From: Phymatolithon calcareum
Lineage: Eukaryota > Rhodophyta > Florideophyceae > Hapalidiales
Direction: 5' to 3'
NCBI GenBank assembly: GCA_977006965.1
Contig: OZ345354.1
Coordinates: 1,798,001 to 1,862,000 of the forward strand
DNA length: 64,000 nt
In this document: positions 9,470-20,800 of the stretch, piece by piece
Position numbering within the stretch: the stretch's first letter is position 1
Layout: the number at the start of each line of letters is the position of its first letter
Notes under the pieces: generated by a model
The model's database searches: none
What the model was told of the DNA's origin: nothing
What the model saw: only the letters and a program-made list of their open reading frames with translations
Translations under genes and position numbers: made by a program

Positions 9470-12400
9470 TCATTGCAATGAATTGCAATATGCAATAGCA
9501 ATACCCAATTGCGTCTTGCTCCCTCTATTGCAATAGCTATTGCAGCAGCGTTGCAATTGGAAATTATTGTACCTCGGTGGACCTTACGACTTCACTATGG
9601 AGGCATGCCCACCGTCCTACGAAACGACGTAGCATAAGGTAAATAATGATTCGCCACGTACTCAAACAGGGTATACAGCTCTTCATCGGTGGGTTCTCCT
9701 TAGTGTGATTGCTTACAGTTGGTGTTGTATCTACCTGAGGTCCAGCGAAGCATCTATTCTGAGCATGGTGTATAGAACGTCATCGGTTTGGGTTCTCGTG
9801 GCCTTACTGTATGCCAGACAGCACCCCATCTCTTATCGGGGGTCAAGCGAAGAAGGTAATCAGGAAATGCGGATTGTCAGTAAGCGATAGATGTATGAGA
9901 TTGATATTGATAAACCGATTGCTTCGGCTTTCCCATGGCAATGCCATATTGGAGTCGATATTTCAATTTCAATACCAATTGCAACCAGGAACGACGAGCA
10001 ATAACATTTTTCAAGTGCTCTGTTTGATGCAATGGTCTCCAATAGAATTGGACCCAAGCCTGCGTACATGTCAATGGGAAGGGGATTCGAAATTTCTGGA
10101 AATGGAAGGAGACCGCTAGAATCGAAGCGGAAAAGAAAGATACCATACGACAAGACAAGAGAATTGCCAGCAATACTCAAGTTCCCCAAGGTGAAGCACA
10201 GACAACTCGCGCTGCAGTATGCCTGTGGCAGATTCCCACAGATGTCAACAACAAGTATGACTGAAGAATTCGGCACCAGAGCCAGAGAGCATATGGAGAC
10301 CCTTGAGCGCACGCTAGCAGGGTACGAACTCGAAGGAAAAAAACGACTGGAAACAGAAAAGGCGCTAGATGAGCTCTTACTATTTAGCAAGACACTCATA
10401 GAACGCATGGAAAACGAAGAAGGCCTGTATTAATCCGCAGAATGCAAGGCAAAAAGTGGTCGAGTCCAAGCACCAACAATCCCGTCGAGGACTGAGATAG
10501 GACTACTTTGAGTCCTGAGTTTTCCCGTCCGCCGTACTGGTGGACGTTTCGTGAGCTACACAAAGGTAGGTAGCATCAGAGGAAGCCTTGCCCATATGTT
10601 CGGAAGTCTATGGGGCTTTTAAATAAACTTGAAAGGAAAAAAATGGGAAGGGGATGACAGTTAATCTGACTTTCAGGTGAAGGCTGCTCATCACCATTGC
10701 TGCCTTCTGCATTTTTCACAGCCCATGCTGGGTCTCTACTATAGTTGCGGGCACAGGGATCGGAGTACAGGTATATGAAGTTACGGTCATCGGCCTAAGG
10801 GGGCGGCGATAAAGATATGTCGGAAATGAACAGATCGTAAGTTATTTGGCTAGGGCGCAATGTATGCGCATCATATTCAACGGATTTTCGAGTCCCATAC
10901 GTCAAGGAAGGGCGATCATTTTCGAGGATCGGAAGAGCCAGTCTCGTATGTCGCTATGTCCAGAAGTAGTTCCATCCCATCTGGACAGGCAAAGAATATG
11001 TGGGAAGAACCTGCACGAGCGATAGGATTAGTAATCCGACAATGTCACTGATTAGCAGTAGTAGTCAACAGGCTTGGAACCAATTTAATTGCTGGAATTG
11101 CTGAAGGAAAGAGCAATCGTGCAATTCAACTGTTCGTCCCTTCTTCTTTTCAATTTAAACTGCAATTGGCAATCCCTACTCCAATCGATACTGCAATTCC
11201 TACCCTTTACTGCAATTCGTTTACCAATTAGCGAAGCCTAACTCTTCTTCGTTTCCGTTCACCAGGCACGACTTGAGATGGTTGTAGGGGTTTGTATAGC
11301 CCTTGTTGTGCTCAAAAACGAACTCCGGTTTTTACTGGGAGGTGCATGTCTCTCCACCCGGGCACTGAAACACTGGAAAAGTCACATTTGTTCGAACACC
11401 GGATCCTCAACGAATATTGACATCGCGAAGTTCTTCGCGGAGCTTCTTCATGAGAAGTAGGACCACCTCTTTCTTCGACGGTTTGCGTGATGGAGGCGAC
11501 ATGGTGAATTTGGCCCTGGCGATATTAACTTAGCAGTCTCTTTGGCTTTTATAGGAGTACCATCGTACTTCTATGCAGCAGCCATGTTGATCTGATGCAA
11601 TGTGCTAACATAGACGTATGTTGAAAGTACAAAAGGGGTACGTATTCAAATGCATCGAATGCGTAAGAAAACGTAGCTTTTTTCTGATTCAGCATATAAA
11701 TAGAGAAAAACGTAGCACAATACGTATCGCAATTGAATCTTCGTGAGAAATACACATTGCAATTAGATGCTCATCGTACCTCGCAAATTTCAATCACGAG
11801 TCTCTTGTACAAGTAACTCGAATTGCAATTAATTGCAATCAAATTGGTTCCAAGCCTGGTTGTCAATACATGATGGAAGCCTCATAAGGCACGGCAGGAA
11901 GGGAAGTTGCAATGGTCAATCCCAGTCCCACTTTTTCACGAAGGCAAGGTAACAACCTTCCATGCGTGTTTCGCAAGCGGGCGCTGGGTGTCTTCGAAGA
12001 CGCCTCGCATACCGCTGTCGAAGGTCTTGCAAGGGGTGTAGAAAGGAAAGCAAAAATGATATCACAGGTACTGTGACAAGCCCAAATCAGGTAAGAAGCG
12101 ATTCAGCTAATTTCTTCGGATGGGATTGTGCCGACGCAATAGTCCCGAGGCGAACTACAGCAATGTATTTTTAGGTTGTTTTCTGCTGAAAAAGTCCGTC
12201 ATGGAAAAGCTAAGTGCGTTATGCTTTATCGCATGTTTTTTCTACAAATATTTAGAGTACCTTCGCAACGCCTTCGTGATAAAATCAGCTCTCAGTTTTT
12301 TTGACATTTCCAGGCTTTCCGTTAAAGTCCACTAAATATCTGAATGATTACCGTTCTCTCGGTTTCTGAGCATCAGCTTGAGAGCATGATTTATCATCTA

Positions 12401-12740
12401 TAGTACCTTGACAAGAGAACTGGTGCATCGTTTCGTGATGAAAGCTGTTTGCACGAATGATGCAGAATCGAGCAACCTTTCTTGCACAAAGCTGTTTCAA
12501 ACCAACTTGGAAGCTTCGGTATAAAGTATTTTGGTGCGCTTCGCTTCCCCCGTGTGCTGGTGCTGTACGCAATACAGTACTTTTAAGTTTAGTGAAAACC
12601 ATCTCCAGATTTTCTGTAATAAGTTGGAGAAAAATGCCGTGTTCCCCGTGGCGAAAGCTACGTATTCCTATCCGACTTTTAAAACACACGGAGCACATTG
12701 GGAATCTATACTTGAACCCCATGAAACAATGTTAGTGTGG
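9470..12740. other. Gene-poor stretch rich in TTGCAATT-type words
   Basis: The words ATTGCAAT, CAATTGC and GCAATTG recur at 9465-9560, 9950-9985, 11080-11230 and 11750-11850. No convincing gene apart from the weak frame at 10032-10433. The right edge meets duplication copy 2 near 12750. Confidence 0.4.
10032..10433 (+). CDS. Possible small coiled-coil protein (weak)
   Basis: A 133-codon frame from an ATG. The last 60 residues are rich in Glu, Leu, Lys and Arg with heptad-like spacing (ETLERTLAGYELEGKKRLE region), which suggests a helix or coiled coil. The first half has no features. No homology, promoter or paralogue supports it; it may be chance. Confidence 0.25.
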   Translation: MVSNRIGPKPAYMSMGRGFEISGNGRRPLESKRKRKIPYDKTRELPAILKFPKVKHRQLALQYACGRFPQMSTTSMTEEFGTRAREHMETLERTLAGYELEGKKRLETEKALDELLLFSKTLIERMENEEGLY

Positions 12741-13096
12741 ATCGATGACGAAGGATGATGATCCGCTAGTAGAGCTGTGATGCACTGCCCCGACAACCAC
12801 TATGGTCCTCCCCGGCCCGAAAAAGCATGGAATCCACAGCATAGGATGATCGTCGCTGGATAGTCCAGTAGAAAGTTCTGACTCGTCAAGAAAACGCGAG
12901 ATTGCACGGCACTCCTTGAAGCACCTCCAGAGCCCAAAATGGTGCGCAGCATAAAAAATCAGGTGGTTTGGGCTTGTCGAATATTTTAATATAATTCAAT
13001 TATTGAAGTGATCGCGAAGAACCAGTATCCGCTCACAATATTGAATTTTCGCCCAGAGTCAAGTTCAGTGATACAGACTCCATCACAGTAGAGTCC

Positions 13097-13103
13097 TATA
13101 TAA
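13097..13103 (+). promoter_or_regulatory. TATA box of Cys-rich gene copy 2
   Basis: TATATAA lies 77 nt before the ATG at 13174, the same word and distance as in copy 1. Confidence 0.6.
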
Positions 13104-13173
13104 TGCCAGTGCTATAGCAATCCGACTTATCCCAACCAGAGCATACTCACCAAGCAATTGCCATCCATCTATC

Positions 13174-13800
13174 ATGAAGTTCTCTTTCGTTGTGCTCCTG
13201 TCCGCTGTCCTGGCGCTCCTCAATGTGTCCGCTCCCGCCACCGGTTATTTGTATTATGTGCCGAAGAAGGTGTGCTTCAGCAAGACCTTGAAATGTTGCT
13301 ACATTTTCCGAGCGTGTGGGTACTATGAGAAGAAGGTGAAGGTGGAGAAGCGATGCGACTACAAGGACTGTAAGAAGGTGTGCAAACCAGTGTGCTGGCG
13401 TAAGTGCAGGAAGGTGAAGGTGACGGTTCCGGTGGAGAAGTGCCACAACAAGCCGGTGGAGGTATGTAAGAAGGAGAAGGTTTATCGTTCTGGGCAATAT
13501 AAGTGGGTTGAGAAGTGTGTGTGGGATCGGAAGCGTGTGTGTAAGACTGTGTACAAGACGGTGTGGAAGAAGAAGTGCGACAAGGTGTGCAAGAAGTACT
13601 ACCATCGGTATTGCTACCGTATGAAAGCTACTTGTGTGTACTATCGTTATATCCACTACCCCAAGTTCTGCCCGTATCTCAAGTGTTATGAGCCTGTGTA
13701 TGACGGACCGTATGGTGTTCCGAAATATTATGTGGCGCCGAAGGGGAAGTTCATCAAGTCTTCCAAGGTTGTGCGTACTGACATCAAGAAAGGTTATTAG
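13174..13800 (+). CDS. Secreted Cys/Lys/Tyr-rich protein (copy 2)
   Basis: A 208-aa paralogue of the protein at 419-1045, aligned without gaps. The signal peptide core (LLSAVLALLNVSA) and nearly all cysteines are kept. One cysteine of copy 1 (the first of the pair in the KKYCHRYC segment) is tyrosine here, giving 19 instead of 20 cysteines. Other changes are mostly conservative or in surface-type residues (for example YSYGEY to YRSGQY). The open frame and promoter are intact although the flanks have diverged, which suggests purifying selection on both copies. A structural extracellular role is inferred from composition only. Confidence 0.85.
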   Translation: MKFSFVVLLSAVLALLNVSAPATGYLYYVPKKVCFSKTLKCCYIFRACGYYEKKVKVEKRCDYKDCKKVCKPVCWRKCRKVKVTVPVEKCHNKPVEVCKKEKVYRSGQYKWVEKCVWDRKRVCKTVYKTVWKKKCDKVCKKYYHRYCYRMKATCVYYRYIHYPKFCPYLKCYEPVYDGPYGVPKYYVAPKGKFIKSSKVVRTDIKKGY

Positions 13801-14760
13801 TATCCTTTGCAATGGCAAACTAAGAGGTGTGGAATCAATGGGATGAAAATCCGGTAGATCGCAAGGAATAGAGCAACAATAACTTTGAGTCTACTTATGT
13901 GCGAGAGGATTGCTGACGAGGTAAGGATGCTGTGCTGTTCTCTGTTGTGATATGGTCAGAAGAGAGTTTTAGGCATGAAATCAACTTTCAGCGAGAAATG
14001 CAGTCCATGCCCTGAAGAGATAAAGTTAAGTGTAATGCGTAATTTGATCCTTCCTTTCCGTACTTTCTTTTTCTCAGAAGGGACAAAGCCGTCCTGTCCC
14101 CCAAGATAGTAGTATTGCCGGAAGTGGGCCTTTCTTGCGAGAAGAGCAAATTAGACATGCAGTATTTCAAAGTGTCTCTACCACAGAGCTGCCAAGTTTG
14201 CCCCAGTGAATCCAATTTTGCGAAACAATTCAGCCTTATCTTACAAAGTGTGAGGAATGAAGTTGCGAAACAAGAAGACTGTCCCGACAAGTGGTGACGG
14301 TGATGACGTATCGAGCTTTTAGAGTGAAATATCTGCTCTTCACAACTGCAAATTTAAACTCAGTGAATTGTCAAGGAACGAAATCGAGCAATGAAAACCT
14401 TTTTGCTGCTCAACTGCCGGAAACCGCAGAGTATGTATACCTTTCGACCTGGATATCCGCAAAGGGACAGTAAGACATAGTGCTGGTATATACTGTATAA
14501 AGTGGTTGTTTATCCACAGCTAGTTAGGCTTCTGTTAAGCAGTTCAAGAATTGTTAAGAGAATTGAGAGGTACATCTCTAACACAGTACTGAGAATAGTG
14601 GTGTGCATCTTGCCCAAATCATTTGCCGGAGAGTACCACCAACGTTTTCCGAAGTATTGTTTCATAAAGGCTGGATGTGTGTCGTTTGCTCACAATGATC
14701 CAAATCAACAAAATTCGAGATGGAAATCGTCTCCACAAAATGCCACAACGCAATCATTCA
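13801..14760. other. Duplicated flank between Cys-rich and GNAT genes, copy 2
   Basis: Aligns with 1046-1680 and then with 4085-4470 of copy 1. No supported gene. A short shared peptide (EYVYL-TWIS-KGQ) is encoded in plus-strand frames of both copies (around 4130-4177 and 14430-14473), but it has no long conserved upstream frame. Confidence 0.5.
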
Positions 14761-15460
14761 TTATCTCGATCTCCGCTAGGTGCCAGAACTTCAGAACTTT
14801 AGTGAACGCAATAAAGCTGTGTCGGTAATGTGTGGTCGGCGGGTGGAGCCCTCTAGGATATCGCGTCCTATAATGCTGCCGGGCCTGACCCAGTGCATCT
14901 GAGGAGCTCCATCCAGAGTTCGACCTGGTCAAACCCTGGACTTCCGCTTCCCTGAACTAATCTACAAGAACGCAAAGGGGATGGGAGGGTGGGAGAAACA
15001 AAAGAAACGATTTCTCGATGCGGTCGAGCGGACGGATGCGGATGTTGCACGGATGCACTTTCGTTTCTCGCCGTTGAGATGCGTGAGCTCACGGTTTGGC
15101 AGGTGCTATGATCTTGAGCTAGGTGTCTTCCGATACATTTGATTTCGGTTCAGTGCTGGTCGCCGCTGGACCGGCTCTTGTGGCGGTTACTGCGGGCTTC
15201 GAGTTGGGTATGACAATATCCAGGACACTCGTTGAAACGGATGGTCGTGCGGCCGAACGGTGCTGCGGTCAAACCTTATTTTACACGTGGTTCATTGTGT
15301 GCCTTTGCTCTTCGAGGCTTGGGACATTCGTCTTCGTCCCTGCTTCGATTGTTTGATAAACGTTCTTCTGCGTTCCTTGAAATTGTACTCATTTAATGTG
15401 ACAGAGCTTGATCAATCATACTATGTGCATTCTGCTGCACAGCACATTGCTCCCATCATT

Positions 15461-16470
15461 TCACCTCCACACAAGGCCTCGATATAGCGCCGGATCAAGC
15501 CCGGCATGACATTGCTGCGCTTCCAGAAATCCAATATTGCGATAAAAGTGTTCTGCGCCCTTATTGAAAGCACGAAACGATACAGAAACTTCATTCACAT
15601 TAGGGCAGTCCTGCATAGCGGTATCAATCAACGCACGTCCGATGCCGCGCCTTTGAAAATCCGATCTTACCGCAAGCTGTCGCAGATATGCTTTGTGGCC
15701 ATCCACATCTACGGAGAGGTAGCCTGCCAAAAGAGACTCGTCAGGTACACTTGCAACGTACAAACGTGGAGGATCGTTCGAGCGCTGAAAATCGGTGACG
15801 TCATCAGCGAATGCTCCTTGCAGGAATGTTGAGAGTGCCGCAGCAGAACGTGGAAGGGTAGGTATGGGCGTAGCAATGGCAAATATGAATGGCAGAGAGT
15901 CCCGTTGACACTCGAGGCAGCGAGATCAATCATCAGGCCATCTCTCAAACCCAAGCCTCTCACTATTCCGACACTTCCCGACGGCTTTGCACCATCGCAC
16001 AGACGAGCTGAAGTGATTTTACATCAGCTAATTGGGGACTGTTCCCCTCTAGTGGCCGCTTTTCACACTGGACACAACTTGGATGAAATGCCGTACGACC
16101 CAGCATGCAAGATGTGTAGTACCAACTGTAACGAAACAGTTGAGCATCTATTGCTACGCTGTAGTGGACGTTCTGCCTCCAGACGCAAGTTTATTGGACG
16201 AGTAGATACGAAGACCGTAGAGGAATTATGCCGTGAGAGACCCGTAGATGTACTCAAATTTCTGAACAATGAGAAACTGTTTTCGAACAGCCGCAGTCGC
16301 TCACTATCTGCGTGAACGAGCTTTCCGCAATAAAGAAAGAAAAAGTATGAATGAGTTAAAGAAGAAATGAACACCTCTTGCGCGTCTGACAGAGAAGACC
16401 CAGCTGGTAAGCGTTTAACCGCAACTCTTGCGTTGCTCTGCATGATTATTGTGGCAGTAGTGCTGCTCAT
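15461..16470 (-). pseudogene. GNAT acetyltransferase paralogue broken by LINE insertion
   Basis: The minus strand encodes the N-terminus (from the ATG at 16470, downward) and, after a 454-bp interruption, the C-terminal part (about 15850 to 15461). The latter includes the intact RRGIG acetyl-CoA motif and the FYRNIGF segment, nearly identical to the intact gene at 4509-5087. The interruption is a plus-strand LINE 3' end. The insert carries stops in the GNAT frame, so the full protein cannot be made. The low divergence of the C-terminal part suggests a recent break. Confidence 0.85.
15892..16345 (+). mobile_element. 5'-truncated non-LTR retrotransposon (LINE) 3' end
   Basis: The insert is bounded by TATGAATG at 15884-15891 and at 16346-16353, an 8-bp target-site duplication. 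It ends in an A-rich tail containing AATAAA just before the right copy. Its plus strand is open up to a stop at 16315 and encodes the typical C-terminal zinc-knuckle-like end of LINE ORF2: Cys-x2-Cys, then ETVEHLLLRC. The 5' truncation coincides with the left target-site copy, as expected of target-primed reverse transcription. The intact GNAT gene at 4509-5087 supplies the empty site. Confidence 0.85.
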
Positions 16471-16941
16471 GGTGCTCGGCACGAAAGACAGGGAAGTTTG
16501 TTCGTGTGCTCTTCTATCTTGTCCAGAAACGAAGCGTGAAGCAGCAATTGACGCTTCTCTTCATGGCAACAATTTAGCTAGAAGTTTGACGACGACGACA
16601 CTGAACCGTGCGAAAGTGGAACAGGAACTGATGGCTGCCTGCTATTTGTCGATCGATGCAAGTCCAGTATATGATCGGTATGAGCGACAAAACACCCCGA
16701 AGTCGAACGCCATTTCAGGTTGCCGCGCGACCATCGGGCTTAATCTCACAGGGCTATACTGAAGGCAACAATAACATGTGTTGTATACTCAAGGGTTTTG
16801 CATGCACCACTTTTCGACGGTACCTAGCAGAGCAATTTTAGCTGGGAATGTTGGCTCTGGTGGTTCGATGCTCCTGGTAGCGATAAATCGAATCTGTTCA
16901 TTGCCCGCGTTGGCATGTATGTACGAATATAATATAGATAG

Positions 16942-17011
16942 CCGTATGAATATGAAGAAACAGAACCGAAAGAGGATAAGCTTTCGGTTCTGTTTCTTCG
17001 TATTCATACGG
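16942..17011. repeat. 31-bp inverted repeat with 8-nt loop
   Basis: The left arm (16942-16972) and right arm (16981-17011) are reverse complements at 30 of 31 positions; the exception would be a U-G pair in RNA. The loop is AGGATAAG. The homologous locus near 8325-8360 carries only one related arm (CTCTTTCGGCTCC...TTCTTC), so the hairpin looks like an inverted duplication made after the segmental duplication. Confidence 0.85.
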
Positions 17012-17844
17012 TTATATGCTTAGTTCTTGCTTTCATTGCAGGTTTCAGAGTTGTCCTGGAACAAATCCACATCCTTACGGCTACAGTAGACTTTAACAGA
17101 TACGAGTAGTACTTGATGTCACAATAGCTCAAAGCCGCACAAAGTGGAGCGCTTCGGGGAGCTTAACATCTAAGCCTCTACGCAGCCAACCCTCAGCCGC
17201 CGTCCTTCAAAGGAATGACCCGGGTTGAAACTAATTTGGATGCTCACGGTAGCAGGTCATCGCTTTACCTTCTTTTATCTCCTTCTGTTCCCTCTTCCAG
17301 CTTCCTTGAGCACTGCGGCACACCACTCAGGGCGGAATCCATGTACTACAAAACTATCAGATGGTGATAATCTTCTCCCCTGGGGAGGCCGGAGCACAGC
17401 TCTTGCCATTTCAAAAAACCCCGCATTGGATTGGAGCGGGGAAAAATTCCTAACTCTGTTCTTGTCTCCTTCCTGTGACGCACAGGTGCACGCGTGGCCC
17501 GACCGGCTATGATAGCCGACCTGTATCAAATCCGCTTAAATTCGCAAGATTTCTTCGAAATCCGACAACGGCGAGGTTCTGCAAAATACCGCATACAGTA
17601 CACTGTACTGTAATACTGTACCCACTTTCACTTATGATATGATGCAGCTGTAGGGTGATATTGCACGCGTTAAACCGACGCCTCCGCGCAGAAATACACA
17701 TCACCACCAAGACTGTTTCTCAGGGACACTGGTGCTGTCGTCCTTCGATCTCGCCTGAGGAGGTTTGTAAAGCACGCCACACAAGGTGGTAAGCTGTGAG
17801 GTTGACGACAGGGCTGTGCGTCGAGATCTATTCCCTTTGTCGGA
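17012..17844. other. Upstream region of NLR gene
   Basis: No supported gene. It contains a cluster of TACAGTACACTGTACTG-type words at 17592-17615. The 5' untranslated region and promoter of the NLR gene must lie here, but no clear TATA box was identified. Confidence 0.4.
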
Positions 17845-20800
17845 ATGGCCGGTCTTGCGCTCGGAGCTGTGGGCATGATCGATCAGTTGGCAAAGAAATT
17901 GTCCGACTTCAAGAAGCGGTGCGAAGAGTTTGGGTCACTGCCCGACAACTGGGATTCTTCCATCAAGTCCTTCCAAGACTGCAAAACAAGTGTTAAACGT
18001 ATCGAAGAGACGCTTGAGAATGACAAGGAATCTCTTGGGGACCGTGCGATAAGCACATTTCGCGACATTCTCAAACAAGTTGAGAAATCCCTGAAAACGG
18101 CAGAGATCGTGTTGGAGAAGCTGGAGGATGAGTTTACAAGAGAGAACTCTCCTGCAACTGCGAGTGGGAGCTCTCATGTTGTGGGTAACTCTTCGAAACA
18201 AGGGCGTCGTTCATTGCGAAGCAGGAATCGAATTGTTGACGGTCGTCTAGTGAATGAGGTCATGCTATTCTCTAGGGTGAACAAGGTGAAATCAGAGGTT
18301 GAAAAACTTGACGCGATATGGAAGGAGGCTCAACTCGCGATGAACCTTGTAGGAATAGCTCTCGTTACTCCTTCGATGAGAGTTAATGACAAGGAGCCAT
18401 GTGACGAATACGTTGCGCATTTTGATGAGCCCCCACTTTCAAACAAAGTGGTGCTCAACTTCAGTGGTGACACCATGGAGGCATTCTTGAAGCGTGCAGT
18501 GTTGTCGGACTCTGCAAGTGAAAGGGTGACGGCTGCTGTTAGTCCAAGTGTTCTTGGGGCCGTGGGAATGGGTGGAGTTGGGAAAACTGTTGCGCTTCAG
18601 GGTCTTTGCCATGAATCGGAAGTACAGACGAAGTACTTGGACGGGGTTTTCTTCGTCACTCTTGGACAGGACGCTGCTGAAGAGGATGTCATTGAAGGTG
18701 TTGCACACTTCGTTGAAAGCTCGGGCGGTAAGTCTCTTGCGAGGGATATTACAAATAAGAGATCTGCAGCATCAGCTGCTAAAAAAGCGTCTCTGTGGTT
18801 CAAAGGTCGGTGTGCCCTGTTCGTCTGCGATGATATATGGTCCTTCGACGGGCACCCAATTGGATATCTAAGTTCGCTTAAGCTGTTGCTTTGTAACTCA
18901 CCATCAAGTGCGATGGTGATATCGACACGGGAGAAGTCCATCTCGCAACAGTTCTTCGAGGTGAAGTTCAGTCCGCGCGAAGTTCGTGGGCAGCAAGCGT
19001 TGAGCATTCTCACCAAGTATGCTGGGATCGAAAGCGAATCTATTGACGCATCAAGCGACACTTGGACGGCATTTCGAGACATCTTAGATGTGTGCGCTGG
19101 ACTACCAGTAGCATTAGGTGCTGCTGGGACGGGTCTACGCAACTTAATCGAAGAAAACAGTGGCAGCATTGGTCGATCGGCAGTAATCTATGCGGATGAG
19201 CTGAAAGAAAACATTGAAAGTGTAGGAGATGAAAGCGTTGATGAGTACCGGGGACTGAGAGCTGTGGTTGAGACGAGTTTGCGGCATTGCGAAAAGTGGG
19301 CGTGTGGCACAGAAGGCCGGAGGAAACTTGGATGCGAATTGAGCGTGAGAGAAAAGTTTGAAGCGCTGAGTGTTGTACGCAAGCAGGGTTGGATTCCTCG
19401 GACATCTCTGAAACGTCTGTGGGACACTAACGAGCGAGCGACTAAGCAACTTATGTCTAAACTTTCAGATTTGCACCTAGTTTTTCGGCGCAGGCACGAA
19501 ACCCCGGCGGGAGAGGTTGACGGACTGGCACTGCATGATCTCGTGCTTGAACAAGCCAAGAAGATGTCTATTGAAAACAATCGTGTTTCTCTTTGGCATG
19601 CACGGTTCCTCGACGGCTACATGCGGAAAGCGGCTGGTAACGTGGTACAGTCGAATAAGCATAATTGTCGGGAGTGGTGGGATTGTGAAAAACTACCCGA
19701 GGATGGGTATATTGAAAAGAACCTCGCTCGGCACTTGGCAATGAGCGAAGGGTTTGAGCTGGAATTGTTGCTATCGGATGTACGATGGTCGAGGAGGCGA
19801 ATGAAGTTTGGAGGAATAGTTCCCCTGCGGGACGATTTTCAGGAATTACGTCGTGGTAGCAGGAGAGTTATTGAGGCTGACGCAGTTCTGAAAGCGCTCG
19901 AAGAAAGCTGGGTGAACATCAACAAGAGTATACACGTAACTCCGTTTGAAATGTACGGTCGCTTGCAATCGCGGTGCTCATCGTCAGAGTTTGTGCGGCG
20001 CTTTCTGTCGAGTGTTTCGGTGCATGTTCCGAAGCCTCACTACGTTCCGAAACACGAGCTGCGATGGAGGGCGGATGTCGGACAACTGTTCCGTATCGAC
20101 TTTGAGAAGGGGGTTACAGCCCTGTGTTTCAGCGAAGAACGAAATGTAATTTCAGTCGTGCAAGGACAGGAAATCCATGTTTTCGATTTGCAAGCGATGT
20201 GTACTGTGCAGACACTGAAGGGGCATGACGGTACGATCACCAGTGTTGCAATGAATGCAGATGGAAGTCGAATTGCTTCGGGATCTTTGGACAAAACTGT
20301 TCGTGTTTGGGATGGACTGAGCGGAGAATGCATTCTGGGACCACTCCGTGGACACGAGGATTTTGTGCAGTGCGTTACAATGAGCGATGACGGAAGTCGA
20401 ATTATTTCGGGATCTCGTGACAAAACTGTTCGTGTATGGGATGGACAGAGCGGAGACTGCATTCTGGGACCACTCCGTGGACACAAGGGTTCTGTGATGT
20501 GCGTTGCAATGAGCGGTGACGGAAGTCGAATTATTTCGGGATCTTCGGACAAAACTGTTCGTGTTTGGGACGGGCAGAGCGGAGAATGCATTCTGGGACC
20601 ACTCCGTGGACACGAGAATGGTGTGCGGTGCGTTGCAATGAGTGGTGACGGAAGTCGAATCGTTTCGGGATCTGGTGACAAAACTGTTCGTGTATGGGAC
20701 GGACAGAGCGGAGAATGTGTTCTGGGACCACTCCGTGGACACGAGGATTATGTGCGGTGCGTTGCAATGAGTGGTGACGGAAGTCGAATTATTTCGGGAT

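Larger units (their letters stand above)
12750..16930. repeat. Segmental duplication, copy 2
   Basis: Collinear with 1-5440 plus a patch at 8240-8330. Differences from copy 1: the 2.4-kb segment is absent, a dispersed unit is inserted at 14760-15390, a LINE fragment at 15892-16345, and the 650-aa membrane gene is missing between about 16810 and 16845. The left edge lies near 12750; copy 1 continues beyond the window start. Confidence 0.85.

Noticed and set aside
10268-10281. GAATTCGGCACCAG, close to the EcoRI cDNA-adaptor word
   Set aside because: It differs by one base from the usual adaptor and lies in continuous genomic context without a vector or poly(A) junction, so chance is more likely than contamination.
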